In this document: piece after piece, positions 17,698 to 25,937 of the stretch
Layout: each line of letters starts with the position of its first letter
Position numbering within the stretch: the stretch's first letter is position 1
Made by a program: the position numbers and the translations under genes
The notes under the pieces: generated by a model
What the model was told of the DNA's origin: nothing
Database searches by the model: none
What the model saw: the letters and a program-made list of their open reading frames with translations, nothing else
Assembly (NCBI GenBank): GCA_040756735.1
Contig: JBFLYC010000015.1
Span: forward strand, 1-64,000
Length of the DNA stretch: 64,000 nucleotides
Reading direction: 5' to 3'
Source: JBFLYC01 sp040756735
Lineage (GTDB): Bacteria > Bacillota > DSM-16504 > Desulfitibacterales > Desulfitibacteraceae

Positions 17698-18708
17698 ATG
17701 GAACTAATCACCCTTGCCCATGGCAGCGGCGGGAGGCTCTCTCATGAATTAGTGGAAGAAGTTATTTATCCTATTTTTAACAACAACGGGGGACAGGACC
17801 TTCTTGACGCAGCTGTTATCCCTGTCCCTGTACAACCGGGGAAATTGGCCATGACAACCGACAGCTATGTCATTTCTCCCATATTTTTCCCAGGCGGGGA
17901 CATCGGCAGGCTGGCTGCTTGCGGCACCATTAATGACCTGGCCGTATGTGGGGCTATACCAAAATTCATGAGTGTGGGATTGATTATTGAAGAAGGATTT
18001 CCAATACGAGAGTTAAAACAGGTCTTGCACTCTCTGGCAGATACAGCGGCAGAAGCAGGGGTATCTGTCGTGACGGGAGATACCAAGGTGGTTGAAAAAG
18101 GGAATGTAGATAAAATTTATATTAATACCGCAGGCATTGGCTTTATTCCCCCTGGAGTTAACTTAAATCCCCAAAATATAAAGCCGGGCGATGTGGTTAT
18201 TGTCAGCGGCACTCTGGGGGACCATGAAATGGCTGTTCTAAGCTGCCGAGAGGGTTTATCTTTTGGAATCGAGGTGGTGAGCGATTGTGCCGCACTCAAT
18301 GATTTGACTAAATGCCTTGTAGCAACAGGGGCTGTAAAGTGTATGAGAGATCCCACAAGGGGCGGCGCAGCAGCATCTTTGTGGGAGTTGGCTGGGCAGT
18401 CGAAAATGACCATTGAAATACAGGAAGCAGCCATACCCTTGCACCCATCTGTGGCCGCCGGCTGCAGCATGCTTGGTCTAGACCCCCTGTACCTGGCCAA
18501 TGAAGGCAAACTAGTAATTATAGTTAATCCTGAAGGAGAAAAGGAAATTATTGCGCGACTAAAAAATCATTCCCTGGGAAGAAATGCTGCTGTAATAGGT
18601 AAGGTGGCCAACCAGGATAGGTCTGGCAAGGTTCTGCTGCAGACTGCCCTGGGGGCAAAACGGTTGGTTACTTTAAACGAAGGCGAGCATTTACCCAGGA
18701 TTTGTTGA
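17698..18708 (+). CDS. hypE: hydrogenase expression/formation protein HypE
   Basis: A 336-residue PurM/SelD-like ATPase that dehydrates the HypF-derived thiocarbamate to thiocyanate. Typical start MELITLAHGSGGRLSHEL, MRDPTRGGAAASLWELA, and the essential C-terminal tail PRIC whose last Cys carries the carbamoyl group. The start at ATG 17698 after GGAGGC is preferred to earlier in-frame codons inside hypD. It ends the hyp block; a 132-bp AT-rich gap with its own possible promoter separates it from hdrC. Confidence 0.96.
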   Translation: MELITLAHGSGGRLSHELVEEVIYPIFNNNGGQDLLDAAVIPVPVQPGKLAMTTDSYVISPIFFPGGDIGRLAACGTINDLAVCGAIPKFMSVGLIIEEGFPIRELKQVLHSLADTAAEAGVSVVTGDTKVVEKGNVDKIYINTAGIGFIPPGVNLNPQNIKPGDVVIVSGTLGDHEMAVLSCREGLSFGIEVVSDCAALNDLTKCLVATGAVKCMRDPTRGGAAASLWELAGQSKMTIEIQEAAIPLHPSVAAGCSMLGLDPLYLANEGKLVIIVNPEGEKEIIARLKNHSLGRNAAVIGKVANQDRSGKVLLQTALGAKRLVTLNEGEHLPRIC

Positions 18709-18840
18709 ATATAATGCTAATCATGGAAGATTAATGGAAAGGAGTTGATAAATAAGAAACATTTATAAGTTTAATTAATATATTGAATTTTCTCAAAGGC
18801 AGAGTATTCGAAAAAAAAATTATTGTAAGGAGGGGAGATT

Positions 18841-19416
18841 GTGGGAATGTTGCCTGTGCTCAAGCAGGAAGAACTGGATCAGGATTTTCTCCAGGAAATT
18901 AAGGGGCTGCCTGGGGGAGAGGAAATCGAAGCCTGCATCCAATGCGGCACATGTTCCGGTTCATGTCCTTCGAGCCATATGATGGACTATACGCCGCGAA
19001 AACTAATTTTAATGGTTATGGCCGGCATGAGAGAAGAAGTATTAACAAGCAAAGCCCCCTGGATATGTGCTTCTTGCTATTCATGTACCGTCAGATGTCC
19101 CCATGGCGTGGCTGTGACAGAATTCATGTACCTGTTGAAAAATTTATCCATGAAGCGGGCCCCAGAGTCGAGGGATGTTTCATCAAAGGTTTTTTACCGT
19201 TCCTTCAACAAAATAATTGAAAATGACGGGAGAATTAATGAAATGAAACTGATGACGTCCTATGCATTAAAAACAGACCCGACAAGGCTTGTGCAGATGG
19301 CCCCCATGGGCATGAAAATGCTTGTAAAAGGAAGGATGCCCCTGGTGGTTGCAGGAATAGTCAATAAGGAAGGGTTTCGCCGGATTCTGGCCCGGGCAAG
19401 GGGGGAAAGAGCATGA
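18841..19416 (+). CDS. hdrC: heterodisulfide reductase subunit C-like protein
   Basis: A 191-residue HdrC with two [4Fe-4S] ferredoxin motifs: CIQCGTCSGSCP (about residues 37-48) and CASCYSCTVRCP (about 78-89). It relays electrons between HdrA and HdrB. GTG 18841 follows AAGGAGGGGAG. The stop overlaps the start of hdrB by 4 bp (ATGA). In a bacterium without methanogen coenzymes the physiological disulfide acceptor is unknown; the complex may instead reduce ferredoxin and another acceptor by flavin-based electron bifurcation. Confidence 0.93.
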   Translation: MGMLPVLKQEELDQDFLQEIKGLPGGEEIEACIQCGTCSGSCPSSHMMDYTPRKLILMVMAGMREEVLTSKAPWICASCYSCTVRCPHGVAVTEFMYLLKNLSMKRAPESRDVSSKVFYRSFNKIIENDGRINEMKLMTSYALKTDPTRLVQMAPMGMKMLVKGRMPLVVAGIVNKEGFRRILARARGERA

Positions 19417-20276
19417 AGTATAATTATTTTCCAGGCTGTTCCTTGCACAGCACCGCAGTTGATTACCAGATGTCCGTTGAACAAAGCTGTAAAACTCTTG
19501 GGCTTGAACTCATAGATATTGATGATTGGAACTGCTGCGGAGCAACAGCAACTGTTTCTGAGGATAGAAACAAGGCTGTACTATTGGCGGCAATTACTTT
19601 AGCCAAAAGCAAAGAGGGCATGGATGTGGTGGCTGCCTGTAATGCATGCTATCTCAGGCTTCACCAGGTGGGCAGCAAGTTTGACAAGTACCCTAATTTA
19701 AAGAAGTGGGTTGTATCCCTCTTAAGAGAAGCCGGTTTAAGAACAGATATAGAGAAGATTAAAGTTAAGCATCTGCTCCAGGTAATTCTAGAAGATGTGG
19801 GTTTTGCCAATGTGCAAAGCAAGGTTGTTAAGCCATTAAAAGGCTTAAAGGTTGTGCCCTACTACGGGTGCCAGATTGCCAAGCCGGAAAGCTTTGATGA
19901 CCCGGAACAGCCTACAGCCTTAGATGGTCTCCTTAAGTCCTTGGGCGCAGATGTTTTGCCCTTTACCAGAAAGACCAGGTGTTGTGGGAATTCCCTGGTG
20001 ATTACCAATGAAACTGTTGCCTTTAGGATGATTTATGAATTACTTGATGAAGCCGCTGTGCTTGGCGCCCAGGCTGTGGCAGTTGCCTGTCCTGTTTGTC
20101 AACTGAACTTGGATGCTTACCAGGCTAAGGTAAACAGGGCGTATAAGAAAGAGTACAACATACCGGTAGTTTACTTTACACAGTTGATGGGCTTAGCCTT
20201 TGGCCTTGAGCCTAAAGTGTTAGGCCTGGGCAAGGGCATGGTCTCATCTGACAAACTGGTAAAAAGTATAGTTTAG
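19413..20276 (+). CDS. hdrB: heterodisulfide reductase subunit B-like protein
   Basis: A 287-residue HdrB with two CCG domains that hold the unusual noncubane [4Fe-4S] clusters: YFPGCSLH...NCCGATA...CNAC in the first half and YYGCQIA...TRCCGNS...CPVCQ in the second. This is the disulfide-reducing subunit in methanogens. Both cysteine sets are complete. Coupled to hdrC by a 4-bp overlap and 11 bp ahead of hdrA. Confidence 0.94.
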   Translation: MKYNYFPGCSLHSTAVDYQMSVEQSCKTLGLELIDIDDWNCCGATATVSEDRNKAVLLAAITLAKSKEGMDVVAACNACYLRLHQVGSKFDKYPNLKKWVVSLLREAGLRTDIEKIKVKHLLQVILEDVGFANVQSKVVKPLKGLKVVPYYGCQIAKPESFDDPEQPTALDGLLKSLGADVLPFTRKTRCCGNSLVITNETVAFRMIYELLDEAAVLGAQAVAVACPVCQLNLDAYQAKVNRAYKKEYNIPVVYFTQLMGLAFGLEPKVLGLGKGMVSSDKLVKSIV

Positions 20277-20287
20277 GAGGTGGCGAA

Positions 20288-22240
20288 ATGGGGGAAAAAG
20301 TTGGCGTATATGTTTGCCACTGCGGCAGCAACATTGCCGATGTGGTTGACTGCAAAAAGGCTGCGCAGGCGGCAGGCGAATTGGACAACGTTGTTGTTTC
20401 CAGGGAATATAAATACATGTGTTCTGATCCCGGGCAGTCTCTCATCAAAGATGACATCAAGGATTTTGGCATAACAAGGGTGGTAGTTGCAGCCTGCTCG
20501 CCGCGGATGCATGAACCTACATTTAGAAAGACCCTGGAAAGTGCAAATCTAAATGGTTATTTACTGGAAATGGCTAACATCAGGGAGCACTGTTCATGGG
20601 TTTCCAAGGATCCCGGGGCAGCGACCCAAAAAGCCAATGCCTTGATCAAGGCAGCCGTAAAAAGGGTCGTGCATCACCAGCCCATTGAGCAGAGAGAGGT
20701 GCCTGTCAATAAGGCGACACTGGTCGTAGGAGGAGGAATTGCAGGGATCCAGGCTGCTCTGCAGATAGCTCAGGCCGGTTATCCGGTTTATCTTGTTGAA
20801 AAGGAGCCCTCCATTGGCGGCCATATGGCCCAGCTGGATAAGACCTTTCCTACCATGGACTGTGCTGCATGTATTTTGACGCCCAAAATGGTTAATGTGG
20901 CGCATAATCCAAACATCTCTTTGTTTTCCTACTCTGAGGTGGTAGATGTAGAAGGCTTTGTAGGCAGCTACAAAGTTAAGATAAAAAGAAAACCCAGGTA
21001 TGTCAAAGAGGACGCCTGTACCGGATGTAACGACTGTGTTACGGCATGTATTATGAAGGATAGAATCACCAGTGAGTTTGAAGTGGGACTGGGCAAAAGA
21101 AGCGCTATCTATATACCTTTTCCCCAGGCAGTACCCTTAAAGGCTGTAGTTGACCCGGAAAACTGCCTGTACTTGAAAAAGGGCAAATGCAAGCAAACCT
21201 GTGTAACTGCATGCAGCCGCAAGGCCATAGATTTCGAACAAACAGAAGAGATTGTGGAAGTGGATGTGGGTGCAATTATCCTGGCGATAGGCCATGATAT
21301 GTTTGATCCCAGTATTGCTCCCCAGTGGGGCTATGGCCGCTTTGACAACGTAATTACCGGCATGCAGTTTGAAAGAATGGCTAATGCTTCTGGTCCAACC
21401 CATGGCAAGATAGTTAAAAAAGACGGTACAGAACCCAAGAGGGTTGCTGTTTTGCACTGCATTGGCAGCAGGGACGAAAACTATTACAAATACTGCTCCA
21501 GGGTGTGCTGCATGTCTTCAGTGAAATTTTCCCACATGGTCAGAGAAAAGCTTAAAGCGGACGTTTACGACCTGTACATTGATATGAGGACGTTCGGCAA
21601 GCAATATGAGGAGTTTTATAACAGGGTCCAAGAGGAAGGAGTTACTTTCATCCGCGGCAAGGGAGCAGAGGTTACGGAAATTGAAGGACAGTTGACGGTA
21701 CGTGTAGAGGACACCTTGCTTGGAGTATACAGGGAAATTCCTGTGGATATGGTTGTTCTTAATACGGCCCTTATCCCAAGGAGAGACAGTGAGAAAATTG
21801 GGCAAATCTTTAATATTTCCCGGGGTGAATCCGGATTTTTCCTGGAGTCCCACATCAAGCTTGACCCGGTCAGCACTACAACCCAGGGAATCTATATTGC
21901 CGGCACCTGCCAGAGCCCCAAGGATATCCCGGATACGGTGGCCCAGGGTTCGGCTGCTGCTGCAGAAGCCATGGCTGCCATTGCTACAGGAAAGGTGAAG
22001 ATTTCACCGGTTATTGCCATGCTGGATGAAAACATCTGCTCAGGATGTAAGTGCTGCGTCGATAGATGCCGTTACAGGGCAATTTCTTTCGACACTGAGA
22101 AGAAAAGGGCCCACATCAATGAAGCAGTATGCAAAGGATGCGGCAGCTGCGCATCTACCTGCCCGTCAGGGGCTATAACTATATCCCACTATACCAGGGA
22201 TCAGCTTTTTGCTCAAATAGAAGGGGTGATTGGATTATGA
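20288..22240 (+). CDS. hdrA: heterodisulfide reductase subunit A-like flavoprotein
   Basis: A 650-residue HdrA, the presumed bifurcating flavoprotein. N-terminal cysteine region (VYVCHCGSNIADVVD), FAD-binding Rossmann motif VVGGGIAGIQAAL near residue 146, TMDCAACILTPKM (a site that is Sec in some methanogens but Cys here), internal ferredoxin-like CTGCNDC, and two C-terminal [4Fe-4S] motifs (CSGCKCCVDRC and CKGCGSCASTC, about 584-630). It passes electrons from MvhD to ferredoxin and HdrCB. Its stop overlaps the mvhD start by 4 bp. Confidence 0.95.
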   Translation: MGEKVGVYVCHCGSNIADVVDCKKAAQAAGELDNVVVSREYKYMCSDPGQSLIKDDIKDFGITRVVVAACSPRMHEPTFRKTLESANLNGYLLEMANIREHCSWVSKDPGAATQKANALIKAAVKRVVHHQPIEQREVPVNKATLVVGGGIAGIQAALQIAQAGYPVYLVEKEPSIGGHMAQLDKTFPTMDCAACILTPKMVNVAHNPNISLFSYSEVVDVEGFVGSYKVKIKRKPRYVKEDACTGCNDCVTACIMKDRITSEFEVGLGKRSAIYIPFPQAVPLKAVVDPENCLYLKKGKCKQTCVTACSRKAIDFEQTEEIVEVDVGAIILAIGHDMFDPSIAPQWGYGRFDNVITGMQFERMANASGPTHGKIVKKDGTEPKRVAVLHCIGSRDENYYKYCSRVCCMSSVKFSHMVREKLKADVYDLYIDMRTFGKQYEEFYNRVQEEGVTFIRGKGAEVTEIEGQLTVRVEDTLLGVYREIPVDMVVLNTALIPRRDSEKIGQIFNISRGESGFFLESHIKLDPVSTTTQGIYIAGTCQSPKDIPDTVAQGSAAAAEAMAAIATGKVKISPVIAMLDENICSGCKCCVDRCRYRAISFDTEKKRAHINEAVCKGCGSCASTCPSGAITISHYTRDQLFAQIEGVIGL

Positions 22241-22677
22241 GCAACCAGCAAGAGAGCAGTTTTGAACCTGTAATTGTCGGATTTTTGTGCAACTGGTGTT
22301 CCTATGCAGGAGCAGACCTGGCCGGCATATCAAGGGTCAAGTACCCGGAAAACATCAGGATAATCAGGGTAATGTGCAGCGGCAGGGTTGACCCGGTATT
22401 CATCTTCAAGGCCTTTAAAGAAGGGGCAGACGGTGTCCTGGTGAGCGGCTGACACATCAAAGACTGTCATTACCTGGATGGTAATGTAAATGCCATGAAA
22501 AGAGCGCCCCTTGTAACTGCCCTTTTAGAACAATTGGGCATCGAGAAGGAACGTTTTAAATTAACCTGGGTTTCTGCATCCGAAGGAGAAAAGTTTGCAG
22601 GTATAGTTGAAGATATGACAAAGACACTCAAAGAGCTGGGACCGCTTAAAATGAAGGGAGGGAAACAGCTTGCCTAA
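22237..22677 (+). CDS. mvhD: selenoprotein MvhD/VhuD-like electron transfer subunit
   Basis: A 146-residue MvhD/FrhD-family [2Fe-2S] protein linking hydrogenase to HdrA. The frame is broken only by TGA at codon 72 (22450-22452), in GVLVSG-TGA-HIKDCHYLDGN. Relatives have Cys there (GCHxxDCHY), and VhuD of some methanogens has Sec. The reading frame is intact on both sides and a hairpin suited to SECIS follows, so the codon is read as selenocysteine. Other cysteines: CNWCSYAGAD and MCSGRVD. The start at ATG 22237 overlaps hdrA. Automated calling would break it into two short ORFs. Decoding needs selA, selB, selC and selD, none of which is in the window. Confidence 0.9.
22453..22486 (+). promoter_or_regulatory. 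SECIS element of mvhD
   Basis: CATTACC (22468-22474) pairs perfectly with GGTAATG (22480-22486) around the loop TGGAT; the loop begins 22 nt after the UGA and has G early, within the range described for bacterial SECIS elements. Confidence 0.8.
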
Positions 22678-23635
22678 GTTAAAAGTTGCAGCTTACTGGG
22701 CTGCTGATTGCGGAGGTTGTGGAGTAGCAGTATTGGATATTAACGAAAAAATTCTGGATCTGGCTGCCGCCGCAGATATCGTCTTTTGGCCCCTGGCGGC
22801 GGACCCCAAAGTTGAAGATGTTAAAGCCATGGCAGATAAGGAGATTGATGTATGTCTCTTTAGCGGCGCCATTAGAAATGAAGAGAATGAAGAGATGGCC
22901 GAGCTTTTGAGGAAAAAATCCAAGATCTTAATTGCTTATGGAAGCTGTGCATGTTTTGGGGGTATTCCTGCCCTGGCTAACCTTTTTACAAGAGAAGAAA
23001 TATTAGATAAGGTTTACAATACATCAGAGTCAACCAGCAATCCGGCACATGTTCTTCCCATGACCAGCGCTAGTGTTCCTGAAGGTGAACTTACCCTGCC
23101 GGCTTTTTATAACCATGTATATACCCTGGACCAGATTGTAGATGTAGAGTATTATATTCCCGGCTGCGCGCCGGTACCTGAAATAGTCTGGAATGCTGTA
23201 AAGGCTTTGATAGATGGGGCAGTTCCCCCAAAAGGCGCCATCTTTGCTGGGACTAAAACTTTGTGTGATGAATGTCTGAAAGTAAAGGAAGAAAAGAAGC
23301 TCAAGGAAATCAAGCGCCCCATAGAAGTAATGGTGGATTCCGAGAAGTGTTTGTTGGAGCAGGGCCTTATATGTATGGGACCTGTAACCAGGGGTGGCTG
23401 CGGGGGCAGGTGCACCAAAATGGATATGCCCTGCCGGGGCTGCTTTGGGCCTACAGAAGGCAGTTTAGATCAGGGAGCCAAAATGGCAGGAACAATCGCT
23501 TCTATCATCGATAGTACAGACGAAGTGGAAGTAGAAAAAATAATTAAGCGCATCATGGATCCGGCAGGTACTTTTTATCGTTTCACCCTGGCTGGTTCCA
23601 TGCTTAGAGGAAAAAGAAGGGAGGGTGTTTCATGA
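22670..23635 (+). CDS. mvhG: NiFe hydrogenase small subunit, MvhG type
   Basis: A 321-residue small subunit of the group 3c (Mvh-like) hydrogenase. It starts at TTG 22670 after GGGAGGG, overlapping the mvhD stop. DCGGCGVAVLD (about residues 14-24) and YGSCACFGG (about 91-99) supply the proximal cluster; CDECLKVKEE and the C-terminal CxxGPxxxGGCGGRC...CRGCFGP supply the others. No twin-arginine signal, so the enzyme is cytoplasmic, as expected for a partner of HdrABC. Overlaps mvhA by 4 bp. Confidence 0.94.
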   Translation: MPKLKVAAYWAADCGGCGVAVLDINEKILDLAAAADIVFWPLAADPKVEDVKAMADKEIDVCLFSGAIRNEENEEMAELLRKKSKILIAYGSCACFGGIPALANLFTREEILDKVYNTSESTSNPAHVLPMTSASVPEGELTLPAFYNHVYTLDQIVDVEYYIPGCAPVPEIVWNAVKALIDGAVPPKGAIFAGTKTLCDECLKVKEEKKLKEIKRPIEVMVDSEKCLLEQGLICMGPVTRGGCGGRCTKMDMPCRGCFGPTEGSLDQGAKMAGTIASIIDSTDEVEVEKIIKRIMDPAGTFYRFTLAGSMLRGKRREGVS

Positions 23636-25089
23636 GGAAGATAACCATAGATCCCATTACCCGCTTGGAAGGCCATGGCAAAATAGCCATTTTCCTTGAT
23701 GATGAAGGCAATGTGGCCAACAGTTATGTGCAGATTCCAGAACTCAGGGGATTTGAAAAATTTTGCGAGGGCAGGCCTGTTGAAGAAATTGTGCGTATAG
23801 TTCCTCGTATCTGCGGGGTCTGACCGCAAGCTCACCACCTGGCAGGTGTGAAAGCGTTAGACCAAGTATATAATGTAGATCCTCCTAAAACGGCAAAGCT
23901 TTTAAGAGAAGTGATGTACTGTGGCCAGTATATACATTCTCACATTGCCCACTTTTATGCCCTGGCTGCACCGGATTTTGTGGTGGGTCCCCATGGGAAG
24001 CCTGAGGAACGCAATATTTTAGGGGTTGTAGCCAGAGTTGGCGTGGAAATGGGTAAAGAAGTGATCAAGCACCGCGCCTATGCCCAGGAAATTCAAGCCA
24101 TGATTGGCAGCAAGGCAACCCATCCTATTACAGGTCTTCCCGGCGGAATGAGTAAGGGCATAACTGAAGAGCAGCGGCAGGAAATTATTGAAAAGGGCAA
24201 GTCCTGTTTGGAATTTGCCAAGGTTTCCATGAAAGTCTTTGAAGATGTGGTTCTTAAGAACAAAGAATACCTGGATTTAATCTTAAGTGACGCTTACCAG
24301 CTTAATACCTATTCCATGGGTCTTGTGGATGACAATAACCAGATGAATTTTTATAACGGCAAGATAAGAATTGTAGACCCGCAAGGAAAAGAGTTTGCAA
24401 AATTCGAGGCCAAAGATTACTTGAATTACATTGAAGAGCATGTGGAACCCTGGTCATATCTTAAGTTTCCTCACTTGAAGGAGATCGGCTGGAAAGGCTT
24501 TGTAGATGGAGAAGGCAGCGGTATCTACCGTGTTGCGCCCCTTGGCAGGATCAATGTTTCAGAGGGCATGGCAACTCCCCTGGCAAATGAAGCCTATGAG
24601 AAGTTGGTACATACCTTTGGCGGCAAACCTATTCAGGCAACCCTGGCCTTCCACTGGGCACGTTTGGTGGAACTCATCTATGCCGCAGAGCGGCTGCTTG
24701 AACTGGCTGGGGATGAAGAATTAAGCGGTCCTAATTTCCGCATCCTGCCTACTGAAACTCCAAATGAAGGCGTGGGAGTCGTGGAAGCCCCGAGGGGCAC
24801 CTTGTTCCATCACTACCAGGCTGATGAACGGGGCATCACGAAAAAGGTTAACCTGATTGTGGGCACAACTAACAATTACGCTGCAATTAACATGAGCGTG
24901 GGCAAGGCTGCCAAGGGCTTGATTAAGAAGGGAGAGGTGAACCAGGGGCTTTTGAATATGGTTGAAATGGCTTTTAGGGCTTATGACCCCTGCTTTTCCT
25001 GTGCAACCCACTCTCTGCCCGGCAAGCCTCCCCTGGAAATAAAAATTTATGACAGCCGGGGGAATCTGCAGGAGCAAATATGTCCCTAG
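23632..25089 (+). CDS. mvhA: NiFe(Se) hydrogenase large subunit, MvhA type, Sec in the N-terminal CxxC
   Basis: A 485-residue catalytic subunit with TGA at codon 64 (23821-23823). The codon falls in the L1 motif: RICGV-TGA-PQAHHLAG, where the family rule is RxCGxCxxxH. Reading TGA as Sec makes the metal ligand pair Cys61/Sec64; Sec64 would replace the bridging Cys of the Ni-Fe site. The C-terminal L2 motif is the ordinary DPCFSCATH near residue 463, with the His before the cleavage site. Well-studied NiFeSe enzymes carry Sec at the first Cys of L2, so this position is unusual. A SECIS-type hairpin lies right after the TGA. The frame is otherwise intact and overlaps mvhG and the protease gene. 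The alternative, a sequencing error or nonsense mutation, is less likely given the hairpin and the Sec in mvhD. Confidence 0.9.
23824..23850 (+). promoter_or_regulatory. SECIS element of mvhA
   Basis: CACCT (23836-23840) pairs with AGGTG (23844-23848) around a GGC loop, extended by CA/TG (23833-23834 with 23849-23850) across one bulged C. The loop begins 17 nt after the UGA with two G, as in bacterial SECIS elements. Confidence 0.7.
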
Positions 25090-25553
25090 GCAGGACCATT
25101 GTAATTGGGCTGGGCAACCCTATACTCAGCGATGACGGTGTAGGGATCTTTGCCGCCAGGGCATTGGAGGAAAAATTAGCAGGGGAGGGCATGGCAAATG
25201 TGGATGTGGTTGAGGCTTCCCTGGCAGGTTTTAACCTGCTGGACTTAATCCTTGGCTATGAGGAAGCTGTGATCATAGACTCCATTCAGACCAAAGACGG
25301 CAGGGTCGGGGAGATTTACTGCTTTACTCCTGAAACTCTGGTGCATACCATCAGACTTGCTTCAATACATGATGTTAACCTGGCCACAGCCCTGGAATTT
25401 GGAAAAGCCATGGACATGGATATTCCACATAAAGTTACCATTTATGCAGTGGAAATAGCAGATAACTCAACCTTTGCCGAGGGCTGCTGCGAGGAAGTAT
25501 CAGCTGCTATTCCTAGAATAGTAGAAATGGTGCTGGAGGACCTTCGGAACTGA
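25080..25553 (+). CDS. hydrogenase maturation endopeptidase
   Basis: A 157-residue M52 protease that clips the C-terminal tail of the large subunit after the His of DPCxxCATH once nickel is in place. It shows GLGNPILSDDGVG (metal Asp), VIIDSIQT (second Asp) and a later His in SIHDVN. The ATG at 25080 lies within the last codons of mvhA (10-bp overlap). HycI/HoxM/HyaD family; it is the last gene of the operon and a strong terminator follows. Confidence 0.93.
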   Translation: MSLGRTIVIGLGNPILSDDGVGIFAARALEEKLAGEGMANVDVVEASLAGFNLLDLILGYEEAVIIDSIQTKDGRVGEIYCFTPETLVHTIRLASIHDVNLATALEFGKAMDMDIPHKVTIYAVEIADNSTFAEGCCEEVSAAIPRIVEMVLEDLRN

Positions 25554-25579
25554 TGTTAATAAAAAGTTTTTAGAAAAAG

Positions 25580-25636
25580 GCCCTGCTGGAGGAGAATTGC
25601 TCTATGGGTGGGTATTTCTCCAGGCAGGGCTTTTTT
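25580..25636 (+). terminator. intrinsic terminator of the hydrogenase operon
   Basis: GCCCTGC-TGGAG (25580-25591) pairs with CTCCA-G-GCAGGGC (25618-25630) with one bulged G, followed by six T. Confidence 0.88.
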
Positions 25637-25720
25637 GCTATAATAAAGAATAGAAACAGGTTAAGGCCAATTGCCAACAATCAAATACAAACAAGGGTTT
25701 TAAGTTAATTAATTAAATGG

Positions 25721-25726
25721 TATAAT
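25721..25726 (+). promoter_or_regulatory. candidate -10 box upstream of the nucleotidyltransferase pair
   Basis: A perfect TATAAT in an AT-rich stretch after the hydrogenase terminator and about 95 bp before the small ORF at 25821. The -35 region is weak (TTTTAA), so this is only a candidate. Confidence 0.35.
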
Positions 25727-25820
25727 ATGGGTAATCTACTCTGTAGATACAAAAATTTTATTGGCTCATTGTTAGGGGAGATTTGTTATTAAAAAGGTTA
25801 TACACAGAGCACTAACGCAA

Positions 25821-25937
25821 ATGGAAATAGAATTGTATAGAAACATGTCGCCCAGAGAAAAATTCAAGAGACATATTGAGCTTTTTTACCTGTGCAAAAA
25901 ATTAAGCAAAGGCAAGGAAGTAAAGGATAATCAATGA
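25821..25937 (+). CDS. small helical protein preceding a nucleotidyltransferase
   Basis: A 38-codon frame (MEIELYRNMSPREKFKRHIE...) whose TGA overlaps the next gene's start as ATGA, an arrangement typical of coupled pairs. The frame is open further upstream (to about 25776) without a standard start codon, so the true N-terminus may be longer with an unusual start. It is charged and helical. The family is not recognised; paired small proteins of this kind occur with nucleotidyltransferase-like toxins and could be the partner. Confidence 0.5.
   Translation: MEIELYRNMSPREKFKRHIELFYLCKKLSKGKEVKDNQ

Noticed and set aside
21137..21853. Antisense ORFs over hdrA and many similar antisense frames elsewhere
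   Set aside because: They are shadows of strongly conserved sense genes, without ribosome sites or recognisable products.
22450..22452. In-frame TGA splitting mvhD into two short ORFs (possible pseudogene)
   Set aside because: The frame and family motifs continue directly after the TGA, Sec is known at this position in VhuD, and a perfect SECIS-like hairpin follows.
23821..23823. In-frame TGA in mvhA as a nonsense mutation or frameshift
   Set aside because: The codon replaces exactly one conserved Cys, downstream sequence is fully conserved, and a SECIS-type hairpin follows; Sec reading explains all of it.
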